Positions 1 through 6,027 of a DNA stretch of 10,651 bases are shown piece after piece; positions within the stretch are counted from its first letter, which is position 1; each line of letters opens with the position of its first letter. The translations under genes were made by a program, and so were the position numbers. The stretch comes from GAS188 sp035949255 (lineage in GTDB: Bacteria > Pseudomonadota > Alphaproteobacteria > Rhizobiales > Beijerinckiaceae), in NCBI GenBank assembly GCA_035949255.1, contig DASZIL010000204.1, positions 1-10,651 on the forward strand. The letters are read 5' to 3'. The notes under the pieces are model-generated. The model was not told where the DNA came from, did not search any database, and saw only the letters and a list, made by a program, of their open reading frames with translations.

Positions 1-56
1 TGAATCCTACAGCCGTTCCACCGTTCGTCAATCATTCCGCAGTCAGCGATCGTGGA

Positions 57-533
57 TCAGGTGCGAAGATAATGCCCGCTCTTGCCGCCCGATTTCTCTT
101 CGAGGCGGATCTGTTCGATCGTCATGCCGCGATCGACCGCCTTCACCATGTCGTAAATGGTGAGGCAAGCGATCGAGACCGCGGTCAAGGCCTCCATCTC
201 GACGCCGGTCTTGCCGCTCGTCTTGACGCTCGCGGTCACGCGGACGCACGCGCTTGCATCATCAAGCGTCAGGTCGAGCGTCACCCCCGCGATCGCGAGC
301 GGATGGCAAAGCGGGATGAGCTCATGGGTGCGTTTCGTCGCCATGATGCCGGCGATGCGCGCAACGCCGAGCACATCGCCTTTCTTGGCATCGCCCGCGC
401 GGATCACGGCGAGCGTCTGCGGACGCATGCGAACGCGCCCCTCGGCGACCGCGACGCGCTCGGTCACGGATTTCCCCGAGACGTCGACCATGCGCGCCGA
501 GCCGTCCCTTGCGATATGGGTGAGCCCGGTCAT
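57..533 (-). CDS. moaC: MoaC, cyclic pyranopterin monophosphate synthase
   Basis: MoaC acts in the first stage of molybdenum-cofactor synthesis: with MoaA it converts GTP to cyclic pyranopterin monophosphate, using the MoaA product 3',8-cyclo-GTP, in the cytosol. The 158-residue protein has the usual family length. Visible signatures are KKGDVL (residues 50-55), the HELIPLCHPL segment (70-79) and the TIYDMVKA segment (125-132). The residues known as catalytic in the E. coli enzyme (K51, H77, D128, K131) fall at the same numbers here. The ATG at 533-531 overlaps the trpC stop as ATGA, which fixes this start over longer in-frame alternatives that would run deep into trpC. It is the last gene of the trpDC-moaC unit; moeA commonly follows in related genomes, but the 56 bases left in the window show no recognisable moeA start. 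Identification is secure from the motifs. Confidence 0.96.
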   Translation of the reverse strand: MTGLTHIARDGSARMVDVSGKSVTERVAVAEGRVRMRPQTLAVIRAGDAKKGDVLGVARIAGIMATKRTHELIPLCHPLAIAGVTLDLTLDDASACVRVTASVKTSGKTGVEMEALTAVSIACLTIYDMVKAVDRGMTIEQIRLEEKSGGKSGHYLRT

Positions 534-1345
534 GCAGCGCTCGTCCTCGGCTCGGCCGGCGCAAGAAGTGCGCGCGTCGCGCAAGCCACATCCTCTTGCC
601 GCATCAGGCTTTCGCCGACCAGGAACGAGCGCACACGATGGCGCTCGAGACGCGCAATATCGGCCGCGCTCGATATGCCGCTTTCGCTCACGAGCAGCCG
701 ATCGGCCGGCACGCGCGCGGCCAGCCGCTCCGTCACCTCGAGCGAGGTCTCGAATGAACGCAGATCCCGATTGTTGATGCCGATGAGGGGCGAGGGTAGG
801 GCGAGTGCACGCTCGAGCTCCTTCTCGTCGTGCACTTCGATCAACGCGGCCATATGGTATTCCGCCGCGCCCTCGCAAAGCTCGCGCGCCAGATCGTCAT
901 CGAGCGCGGCCATGATGATGAGGATGCAATCGGCTCCCCAGGCGCGCGCCTCGGTGAGCTGATAGGCATCGAACATGAAGTCCTTGCGCAACACGGGAAG
1001 CCGGCACGCTTCGCGCGCCTGCGCCAGGAACTCCAGCGCTCCTTGAAAGGAGGGCGCATCCGTGAGCACCGACAAACACGCGGCCCCGCCATCGGCATAG
1101 GCGCGTGCGAGCGCCGCCGGCTCGAAATCGGCGCGGATCAGCCCTTTCGAGGGGCTCGCCTTCTTGATCTCGGCGATCAGCGCCGGGCTGCCCGCGGCGA
1201 TCTTCTCGCGCAAGGCGCCAACGAAATCGCGCACCGGCGGTGCCGCGCGTGCCTGACGTTCGAGAGTCGCTCGCGGTAATCTCGCCTTCGCCGCGGCGAT
1301 CTCCTCGCGCTTATAAGTTTCGATGCGGCGCAAAATATTGGTCAC
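530..1345 (-). CDS. trpC: Indole-3-glycerol phosphate synthase TrpC
   Basis: TrpC catalyses ring closure and decarboxylation of CdRP (1-(o-carboxyphenylamino)-1-deoxyribulose 5-phosphate) to indole-3-glycerol phosphate, the fourth step from chorismate to tryptophan. The 271-residue protein is a single (beta/alpha)8 barrel with no fused TrpF domain. Landmarks are IAEIKKASPSKG (57-68), containing the E and K of the active site, VLRKDF (118-123) with the probable general-acid lysine K121, LIEVHDE (168-174) with the probable general base E170, GINNRDL (189-195), and SESGI (220-224) near the phosphate-binding end. The start is a GTG at 1345-1343 whose bases overlap the trpD TGA (GTGA); no strong Shine-Dalgarno precedes it, so translation is probably coupled to trpD. 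Its own TGA overlaps the moaC ATG. All expected active-site residues are present. Confidence 0.97.
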   Translation of the reverse strand: MTNILRRIETYKREEIAAAKARLPRATLERQARAAPPVRDFVGALREKIAAGSPALIAEIKKASPSKGLIRADFEPAALARAYADGGAACLSVLTDAPSFQGALEFLAQAREACRLPVLRKDFMFDAYQLTEARAWGADCILIIMAALDDDLARELCEGAAEYHMAALIEVHDEKELERALALPSPLIGINNRDLRSFETSLEVTERLAARVPADRLLVSESGISSAADIARLERHRVRSFLVGESLMRQEDVACATRALLAPAEPRTSAA

Positions 1346-2361
1346 GGCGCGGCGTTCGATGCGGCGATCAGCTTGCGCAGCGTCTGCAACACCGCGCCGT
1401 CGTCGAGGACCTGCGCCGCAAGCTTTGCGCCTTCGGCGAGGTTTTTCGCCTTCCCCGCGATGCAGAGCGCCGCGGCGGCGTTCAGCATGCCGATGTCGCG
1501 ATAGGCCGTCTTTTCTCCCGCGAGCACACGCATCAACGCGCCGGCGTTCACCATGGCCTCGGCGCCTTTGAGCGCCTCGGGCTCGGCGAGCGCAATCCCC
1601 GCCTCCTCGGGTGTGATCTCGAACTCACGGATCGAGCCGTTCTCGAGCGCTGTCACATGGGTCGGGCCCGTGGTCGTGATCTCGTCGATGCTATCCGAGC
1701 CGCACACCACCCAGACCCGCTCGGAACCCAGCGCCTTGAGCGTCTCGGCCACGGGGCGCGTCCAGCTCTTGGCGAATACGCCGACGAGCTGGCGCTTGAC
1801 GCCGGCGGGATTGGACATCGGCCCAAGAAGGTTGAAGAGCGTGCGTGTGCCGATCTCGGTTCGCACGGGCATGACATGGCGTATCGAGGCGTGATGCGTG
1901 GGTGCGAACATGAAGGCGATCCCCGCCTCGTTCAGGCAGCGCTCGAGGCCCTCCTTGTCGAGCCCGATCTTGACGCCGAGCGCGCCGAGCACATCGGCTG
2001 CGCCGGACTTCGATGAGGCGGCGCGATTGCCATGCTTGGCGACCGTCACGCCGCAAGCGGCCACGATCAAGGAAGCGAGCGTCGAAATGTTCCAGGTGCC
2101 GGCTTGGTCGCCGCCCGTGCCGACCACGTCGATCGCGCCTTCCGGCGCTTCGATGCGCAGCATCCGCGCGCGCATGGCTTCAACGGCTCCGGTGATCTCA
2201 TCGACCGTCTCGCCGCGAACCCGCAGTCCCATTAGGAAGGCGCCGGCCTGCGCATGGGTGACCTCACCGGAAAGCAGAAGGTCGAAGGCACTCTGGGCCT
2301 CGAACGCCGAGAGCGGCTGTCCGGTCGCCACTTTGGCAAGGATCGGTTTGAACGCGTCCAT
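1342..2361 (-). CDS. trpD: Anthranilate phosphoribosyltransferase TrpD
   Basis: TrpD transfers the phosphoribosyl group of PRPP to anthranilate, the second committed step of tryptophan synthesis. The 339-residue protein has the family's usual length: a helical N-terminal domain followed by the nucleoside phosphorylase/phosphoribosyltransferase class III alpha/beta domain. Signature motifs are GTGGD (81-85, PRPP diphosphate binding), NIST (91-94), KHGNR (109-113), the RHVMPVR segment (161-167) and SIDEIT (224-229), the latter carrying metal-binding acidic residues. I chose the ATG at 2361 because a perfect GGAGG lies 9 nt upstream; a TTG start at 2385 would add 8 residues, but it places that GGAGG inside the gene. 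It is the first gene of the minus-strand operon; trpG is not adjacent, so the glutaminase is elsewhere, perhaps as a fused trpE(G). Confidence 0.97.
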   Translation of the reverse strand: MDAFKPILAKVATGQPLSAFEAQSAFDLLLSGEVTHAQAGAFLMGLRVRGETVDEITGAVEAMRARMLRIEAPEGAIDVVGTGGDQAGTWNISTLASLIVAACGVTVAKHGNRAASSKSGAADVLGALGVKIGLDKEGLERCLNEAGIAFMFAPTHHASIRHVMPVRTEIGTRTLFNLLGPMSNPAGVKRQLVGVFAKSWTRPVAETLKALGSERVWVVCGSDSIDEITTTGPTHVTALENGSIREFEITPEEAGIALAEPEALKGAEAMVNAGALMRVLAGEKTAYRDIGMLNAAAALCIAGKAKNLAEGAKLAAQVLDDGAVLQTLRKLIAASNAAP

Positions 2362-2370
2362 GGCGATCAG

Positions 2371-2375
2371 CCTCC
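2371..2375 (-). promoter_or_regulatory. Shine-Dalgarno of trpD (GGAGG)
   Basis: CCTCC on the plus strand reads GGAGG on the minus strand, separated by 9 nt from the ATG at 2361. It is the strongest ribosome-binding site in this operon and decides the trpD start. It also lies within the last codons of a 28-codon upstream ORF (2367-2453), so ribosomes finishing that ORF, if it is translated, would terminate next to it. Confidence 0.8.
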
Positions 2376-2447
2376 GACGGCCCAAAGCTCAAGGCCAAGC
2401 CGGGCTCTTAGTGGATTTAGCCCTGAGTTCCAAGCAGCCCGCTTGTC

Positions 2448-2478
2448 CGTCATGGCCGGCCTTGCGCCGGGCCTGACG
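2448..2478. repeat. Palindromic extragenic repeat (degenerate)
   Basis: An imperfect inverted repeat: CGTCA (2448-2452) pairs with TGACG (2474-2478), GGCC (2454-2457) with GGCC (2470-2473), and GGC (2458-2460) with GCC (2466-2468), around a CTTGC loop, with one unpaired base on each arm. From memory, its layout (GTCATGGCCGG, CTTG core, CCGG) resembles short palindromic elements scattered between genes in many Hyphomicrobiales genomes. Membership of that family is inference; the hairpin itself is directly visible. Confidence 0.55.
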
Positions 2479-2581
2479 CGAAGGGGAGGCGGCCTCTTGA
2501 AGCCGCATTAACCTCGACATGAGATTTTGCCGGCTCCGGAGTGATTCGCGAACGCAATTTGACCGCATTTGAGTTAATATT

Positions 2582-2613
2582 GCGAGATCGATTCCACGTC
2601 GATCAGATCTCGC
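2582..2613. promoter_or_regulatory. Hairpin 1 upstream of rlpA
   Basis: GCGAGATC (2582-2589) and GATCTCGC (2606-2613) form an 8-bp perfect inverted repeat with a 16-nt loop; an inner ATCGA/TCGAT pair (2587-2591, 2599-2603) offers an alternative fold. It begins directly after the AT-rich patch, so in an rlpA transcript it could sit at or near the 5' end. It could equally be an operator dyad. Function unknown. Confidence 0.45.
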
Positions 2614-2618
2614 CGCGC

Positions 2619-2648
2619 GATCGGCCTCTCGCGAGGAGAACGCCGATC
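2619..2648. promoter_or_regulatory. Hairpin 2 upstream of rlpA
   Basis: GATCGGC (2619-2625) pairs with GCCGATC (2642-2648). Inside it, CCTC (2625-2628) pairs with GAGG (2633-2636) around a TCGC loop; the two stems share base 2625, so one pair must be given up. It starts 5 nt after hairpin 1 ends. The lack of a following T-run argues against an intrinsic terminator on the plus strand. Confidence 0.45.
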
Positions 2649-2731
2649 AGGCCGAATGAGGTGAAAAAAGTGCCGCTTTCGCGTCGACGCAGTGTCGAGA
2701 ATGGCTCTTCCCCCTCGGGCGCCTTTTGCGT

Positions 2732-4003
2732 ATGAAGAAGGCCATGAGAAGGATGAGGCGCCCCGCGCCGAGAAATTCGCTCGGAAATGCGCCGCGAGAA
2801 ACAGCCTGGCCGGCCTTGCCGTGGCGCCTCCTTGTCGGGATCGGCGTGTCGCTTCTCGTTGCCAATTGCGCCTCGAAATCGAGCGTGGGGCAGGGGGGCG
2901 GAATCGATCCGAAATTAGGCGTGAGGGCGAGCCCGCGACTTTACGCGGACGGCGAAGAGATTCCGAAAGGCGGCGGCCAGAGGTTGGTGGGGCCGAGCTA
3001 CTCCGTCGCCGGGCGGACCTATGTGCCCGAAGACGTCAAGCATTATTCGGTGGTCGGCCTCGCCTCTTGGTACGGCACCGCCTTTCACGGCCGGCTGACG
3101 GCGAATGGCGAGGTCTTCGACCGCTATTCGATCAGCGCCGCACATAAGACGCTGCCCTTGCCGAGCTATGCGCGGGTCACCAACATCAGGAATGGCCGCT
3201 CGATCGTCGTGCGCATCAATGATCGCGGGCCCTACCACTCCAATCGTGTCATGGATGTTTCGGAGCGCGTGGCCGACGTGCTCGATTTCAAGAATATCGG
3301 AACGACACGGATCCGCCTCGATTATTTGCGGCCCGCGAGCCTTGCGGGCTCGGACGACCGCAAGCTGCTCGCGACCTTGAGGACCGATGGCTCAGGCGCG
3401 GTGGTCGACGGGCCGGGCTCCGTGCCGGTCGCCGTCGCGAGCGCCGATCTTCCCGATACGGTGAAAGCGTCCGGTCCCGGCGCTCCGATCGCGGCGATCG
3501 CGTCGGCGGTCAGCGCTGCGGCATCTCCAATCACGCAAGGGACGACCGTCGCCTATAGCGAGCCTGCGCCACGTCCCAGCCTCTTTACCACGGCTAGCTA
3601 CGCGACCACCGCAAGCCAGGCTCCGGCGCTCGAGCCGGCAGTGGTGCAGACGAGCGACGACAATGGTGAGCCCGAGGCGACGACGACCGTCGTGCGCAAT
3701 GATGCGCTCGCCCGCGTCACGATTGCCTACGCGCCGCTGCCGCCCGAGCGGCCGTACGATCTCGGCATCACGACGCTCGTCAAATCATCGCTCGTCAAAT
3801 CATCACCTGGCGTGACCTCGAAACCGGCGACCGCGGATGACGATGAGGACGAGGTGATCGCGCCGCGCCCGCCCGTGCGGCCAAAGCAGCTTGCGACCTT
3901 GTTCTTCGCCCCCGAGCGTTTGTCGGATACGCAGGGCTTCACCAAAGGCAACCCCTTCGCTGGCCTGAAGCCGCAAACATTCGTGCGCCTCCAGGCGCCC
4001 TAG
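2732..4003 (+). CDS. rlpA: RlpA-family septal lipoprotein
   Basis: RlpA proteins are envelope lipoproteins with a double-psi beta-barrel; characterised members are lytic transglycosylases acting on denuded glycan at the division septum. The 423-residue product has an Arg/Lys-rich N-terminus, a hydrophobic stretch (33-45) and a lipobox-like LVANC with Cys46 as the likely lipidated residue; Asn at -1 is unusual. The barrel spans about 105-200, with ASWYG (111-115), the LTANGE segment (122-127), His138 and NDRGPY (163-168). Residues 201-423 are Ala/Pro/Thr-rich and probably disordered, with no recognisable SPOR domain. A short conserved-looking C-terminal segment, NPFAGLKPQTFV, follows. The start is uncertain: ATG at 2732, 2744 or 2753, or TTG at 2726, all giving a plausible signal peptide; none has a good ribosome-binding site. 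It lies divergent from trpD and upstream of another cell-wall gene. Confidence 0.9.
   Translation: MKKAMRRMRRPAPRNSLGNAPRETAWPALPWRLLVGIGVSLLVANCASKSSVGQGGGIDPKLGVRASPRLYADGEEIPKGGGQRLVGPSYSVAGRTYVPEDVKHYSVVGLASWYGTAFHGRLTANGEVFDRYSISAAHKTLPLPSYARVTNIRNGRSIVVRINDRGPYHSNRVMDVSERVADVLDFKNIGTTRIRLDYLRPASLAGSDDRKLLATLRTDGSGAVVDGPGSVPVAVASADLPDTVKASGPGAPIAAIASAVSAAASPITQGTTVAYSEPAPRPSLFTTASYATTASQAPALEPAVVQTSDDNGEPEATTTVVRNDALARVTIAYAPLPPERPYDLGITTLVKSSLVKSSPGVTSKPATADDDEDEVIAPRPPVRPKQLATLFFAPERLSDTQGFTKGNPFAGLKPQTFVRLQAP
3776..3805 (+). repeat. Tandem 15-bp duplication in rlpA
   Basis: CTCGTCAAATCATCG (3776-3790) is followed directly by a copy differing only in the last base (3791-3805), encoding LVKSS twice within the disordered tail of RlpA. 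The unit is a multiple of three, so the frame is kept. This looks like recent slippage or local duplication in a region of low constraint. Confidence 0.9.
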
Positions 4004-4005
4004 AC

Positions 4006-4071
4006 CGGATCGGTTGAGATGGAATCGGCGCGCCGCCTCCGTTTCTTCGTCCTCACCGAAAAGCCGATCCG
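4006..4071. repeat. Inverted repeat in the rlpA-dacA gap
   Basis: CGGATCGG (4006-4013) and CCGATCCG (4064-4071) are 8-bp perfect inverted copies separated by 50 nt, starting 3 nt after the rlpA stop. The gap of 105 bp to dacA holds no gene. There is no T-run after the right arm, so a plain intrinsic terminator is not supported. From memory, the wording of the left end (a GATCGGTTGA-like start followed by GGAATCGG) resembles the edge of a longer extragenic repeat common in Hyphomicrobiales; this is inference. Confidence 0.45.
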
Positions 4072-4108
4072 AAACGTGCAGCCAATTTTCGGCGCCGCGC
4101 CTTAATGC

Positions 4109-5311
4109 ATGGCCACCATCGTCTTTCGCCGCTCCCGAACGACCCAGCTTTTCTGGCAATCGCTCCTTCTTGCCGCGGCGCTTTGCCTCGGCGGATCGTC
4201 GCGCGCCGCTGAGACGATCCAGACCACGGCCCAGCAAGCGGTGCTCATGGATGGCGAGAGCGGCACCATCCTTTACGAGAAGAATGGCCGCAGCCTGATG
4301 CTGCCTGCGAGCCTCGCCAAGCTGATGACCGCGGAGATTCTGTTCCATGAAATCAAGGAGGGGAGAATCTCGCTCGACCAGGAGTTCGTGATTTCGGAGA
4401 ACGCCTGGCGCAAGGGCGGTGCGCCGTCGGGCGGTTCCACAATGTTCGCGGCGATCCACAGCCACATCCCGATCGCCGATCTCATCTCCGGCCTCGTCGT
4501 GCTCTCCGGCAATGATGCGGCGATCGCAATCGCCGAAGGCATCGCGGGCACGGAGCAAGCCTTCGCGGAGCTCATGACGCGACGCGCCCGGGAGCTTGGC
4601 CTTACGGCCTCCGTGTTCAAGAATGCGAGTGGAGCGGATGATCCTGAGCAGCACACGACCGCGCTCGAGCTCGCGCTCCTCGCACGCCACATCATCTACA
4701 CCTATCCCGATCTCTACAAATTCTTCGGCCAGAAGGAATTCACCTGGAACAAAATCCGCCAGCTCAACCGCAATCCGCTTCTCACGATGGACATCGGCGC
4801 CGACGGCCTCAAGACGGGCAATCTCGAGGAATCAGGTTACGGGCTCGTGGGCTCGGCCGTGCAAAATGGTCAGCGTCTGATCGTGGTGATCAACGGGGCG
4901 CCGACCGCGAAGGACCGCGCCAATGAAGGCCGCAAGCTTCTCGAATACGGCTTCCGCGCCTTCGAGGGGCAGGACCTCTATCCCGAGGGCGCGATCGTCG
5001 CGAGCGCGAGCGTCTACGGGGGTGAGAAATCGACCGTCGATCTGCGCGCCGAAGGGCCGATCCGCGTCGTCACGCAGCGTGGCGCGCGTGAAAAGCTGAG
5101 CGCGAGGCTGATCTATGACGGCCCCTTGATGCCGCCGGTCACGGCCGGCACGCGCATCGGCATCTTGCGGGTTTCGGAAGGTGAGTCTCCCATCCTCGAC
5201 GTGCCGCTTTTTGCCGCCGAATCCGTCGGCAAGGGCGGGCTCACCCGCCAGGCCGAGGATGCGCTGGTGGAAGCCGGCGGCAATGCCGTGCGCCGCCTGC
5301 TGAAGCGGTGA
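4109..5311 (+). CDS. dacA: D-alanyl-D-alanine carboxypeptidase (peptidase S11, DacA type)
   Basis: Low-molecular-weight penicillin-binding proteins of this family remove the terminal D-alanine from peptidoglycan pentapeptides in the periplasm, limiting cross-linking. The 400-residue protein starts with a hydrophobic signal peptide (about 1-34, cleavage near SRA-AE). All three penicillin-binding motifs are present: S68-L-A-K71 with the nucleophilic serine, S133-G-N135, and K235-T-G237. A PBP5-type C-terminal beta domain follows from about residue 290, ending in an amphipathic-looking stretch (about 378-399) that could anchor it to the membrane. The sequence does not separate dacA from its paralogues dacC, dacD and dacF, so the symbol is generic. 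The ATG at 4109 has no clear Shine-Dalgarno. Its TGA overlaps the tmk GTG. Placement after rlpA groups two peptidoglycan-remodelling functions. Confidence 0.93.
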   Translation: MATIVFRRSRTTQLFWQSLLLAAALCLGGSSRAAETIQTTAQQAVLMDGESGTILYEKNGRSLMLPASLAKLMTAEILFHEIKEGRISLDQEFVISENAWRKGGAPSGGSTMFAAIHSHIPIADLISGLVVLSGNDAAIAIAEGIAGTEQAFAELMTRRARELGLTASVFKNASGADDPEQHTTALELALLARHIIYTYPDLYKFFGQKEFTWNKIRQLNRNPLLTMDIGADGLKTGNLEESGYGLVGSAVQNGQRLIVVINGAPTAKDRANEGRKLLEYGFRAFEGQDLYPEGAIVASASVYGGEKSTVDLRAEGPIRVVTQRGAREKLSARLIYDGPLMPPVTAGTRIGILRVSEGESPILDVPLFAAESVGKGGLTRQAEDALVEAGGNAVRRLLKR

Positions 5312-6027
5312 GCGGCGAAATGGCGAGCCGCCGCGGCATGTTCATCACCTTCGAGGGCAGCGACGGCTCCGGAAAGTCGACGCAGGCCGGGCGGCTCGCC
5401 GCCGCCTTACGGCTTCTCGGCCATGAAGTGGTCGAGACTCGCGAGCCTGGCGGCTCGCCGCGCGGCGAAGCCATTCGCGCCCTTTTGCTTTCCGGCAAGG
5501 CCGCGCCATACGGTGCCTTTGCCGAAACCATGCTCTTCAACGCGGCGCGCGCCGATCATTTGCGCGCCACCATTCGCCCGGCGCTCGCGCGCGGCGCCGT
5601 CGTGATCTGCGATCGCTTCGCCGATTCGACGCGCGCCTATCAAGGGGTGCTCGGGAAGGTGAGCGACGACCTCCTCGGCGCGGCCGAGGAGGCGGTGGTG
5701 GGAGACACGGCCCCCGACCTCACGATCATCCTCGACCTTCCGGCCAAGCTCACCCTCGAGCGGCTCGGCACGCGAAGAGCCGCAGGCGGCGAGGCGGATA
5801 AATTCGAGGACGAGGCGCTTGCGCATCATGCGGCCCTCCGTCAGGCCTTTCTCGACATCGCGGCGCGCTCGCCCGAGCGCTGCGTCGTCGTGAGCGCACA
5901 ACACTCGGTCCATGAGGTGGCGGAGCGCATCTTGCGCCTCGTCAAGGGGCGCCTCGAACCCGACGCCGGGTCGTCCTCGCCCGGATTTGAGAAGAACGCC
6001 GATGCCCGAAACCAAAGACAGCGTTGA
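5308..6027 (+). CDS. tmk: Thymidylate kinase (dTMP kinase)
   Basis: Tmk phosphorylates dTMP to dTDP with ATP, an essential cytosolic step of dTTP supply. The 239-residue reading has the P-loop GSDGSGKST (17-25), REPGG (45-49), DRF (102-104) and STRAYQG (107-113), followed by an Arg-containing LID region around residues 155-170. The start chosen is GTG at 5308, which overlaps the dacA TGA as GTGA; ATG at 5320 or 5338 would also leave the P-loop intact, and 5338 gives a length nearer the usual 205-215 residues. The last 25 or so residues are polar and run beyond the typical C-terminus; they overlap holB by 26 nt. The tmk-holB pairing is conserved in many bacteria, including E. coli. Confidence 0.95.
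   Translation: MSGEMASRRGMFITFEGSDGSGKSTQAGRLAAALRLLGHEVVETREPGGSPRGEAIRALLLSGKAAPYGAFAETMLFNAARADHLRATIRPALARGAVVICDRFADSTRAYQGVLGKVSDDLLGAAEEAVVGDTAPDLTIILDLPAKLTLERLGTRRAAGGEADKFEDEALAHHAALRQAFLDIAARSPERCVVVSAQHSVHEVAERILRLVKGRLEPDAGSSSPGFEKNADARNQRQR

Larger units (their letters stand above)
2386..2731. other. Divergent intergenic region between trpD and rlpA
   Basis: This stretch of about 350 bases must carry the promoters for trpDC-moaC (leftward) and for rlpA (rightward). It contains a palindromic repeat at 2448-2478, a relatively AT-rich patch at about 2557-2581 (including TTGACC at 2559-2564 and TAATAT at 2575-2580) and two adjacent hairpins at 2582-2648. TTGACC and TAATAT are only 10 nt apart, too close to form one sigma-70 promoter, and I found no convincing -35/-10 pair with 16-18 nt spacing on either strand. 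Two GANTC (CcrM-type) sites occur, at 2543 and 2590. No convincing protein gene is seen. Confidence 0.6.

Noticed and set aside
72..962. Long plus-strand frames opposite moaC, trpC and trpD
   Set aside because: They are antisense shadows produced by GC-rich codon use; the minus-strand genes carry clear family motifs throughout.
2559..2580. TTGACC and TAATAT as a sigma-70 promoter for rlpA
   Set aside because: The spacer is only 10 nt, and no hexamer at 16-18 nt from either element is convincing.
2543..2594. Two GANTC sites in the trpD-rlpA region as an epigenetic control element
   Set aside because: GANTC sites occur at similar spacing inside several genes of the window, so two here are not notable.
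2647..2865. Minus-strand 72-codon frame overlapping the rlpA signal peptide
   Set aside because: Antisense to the rlpA start, no recognisable motif or ribosome-binding site.
3803..4690. Minus-strand 295-codon frame opposite the end of rlpA and the start of dacA
   Set aside because: It runs antisense to real genes, has no motif, and crosses the rlpA-dacA gap without sense.
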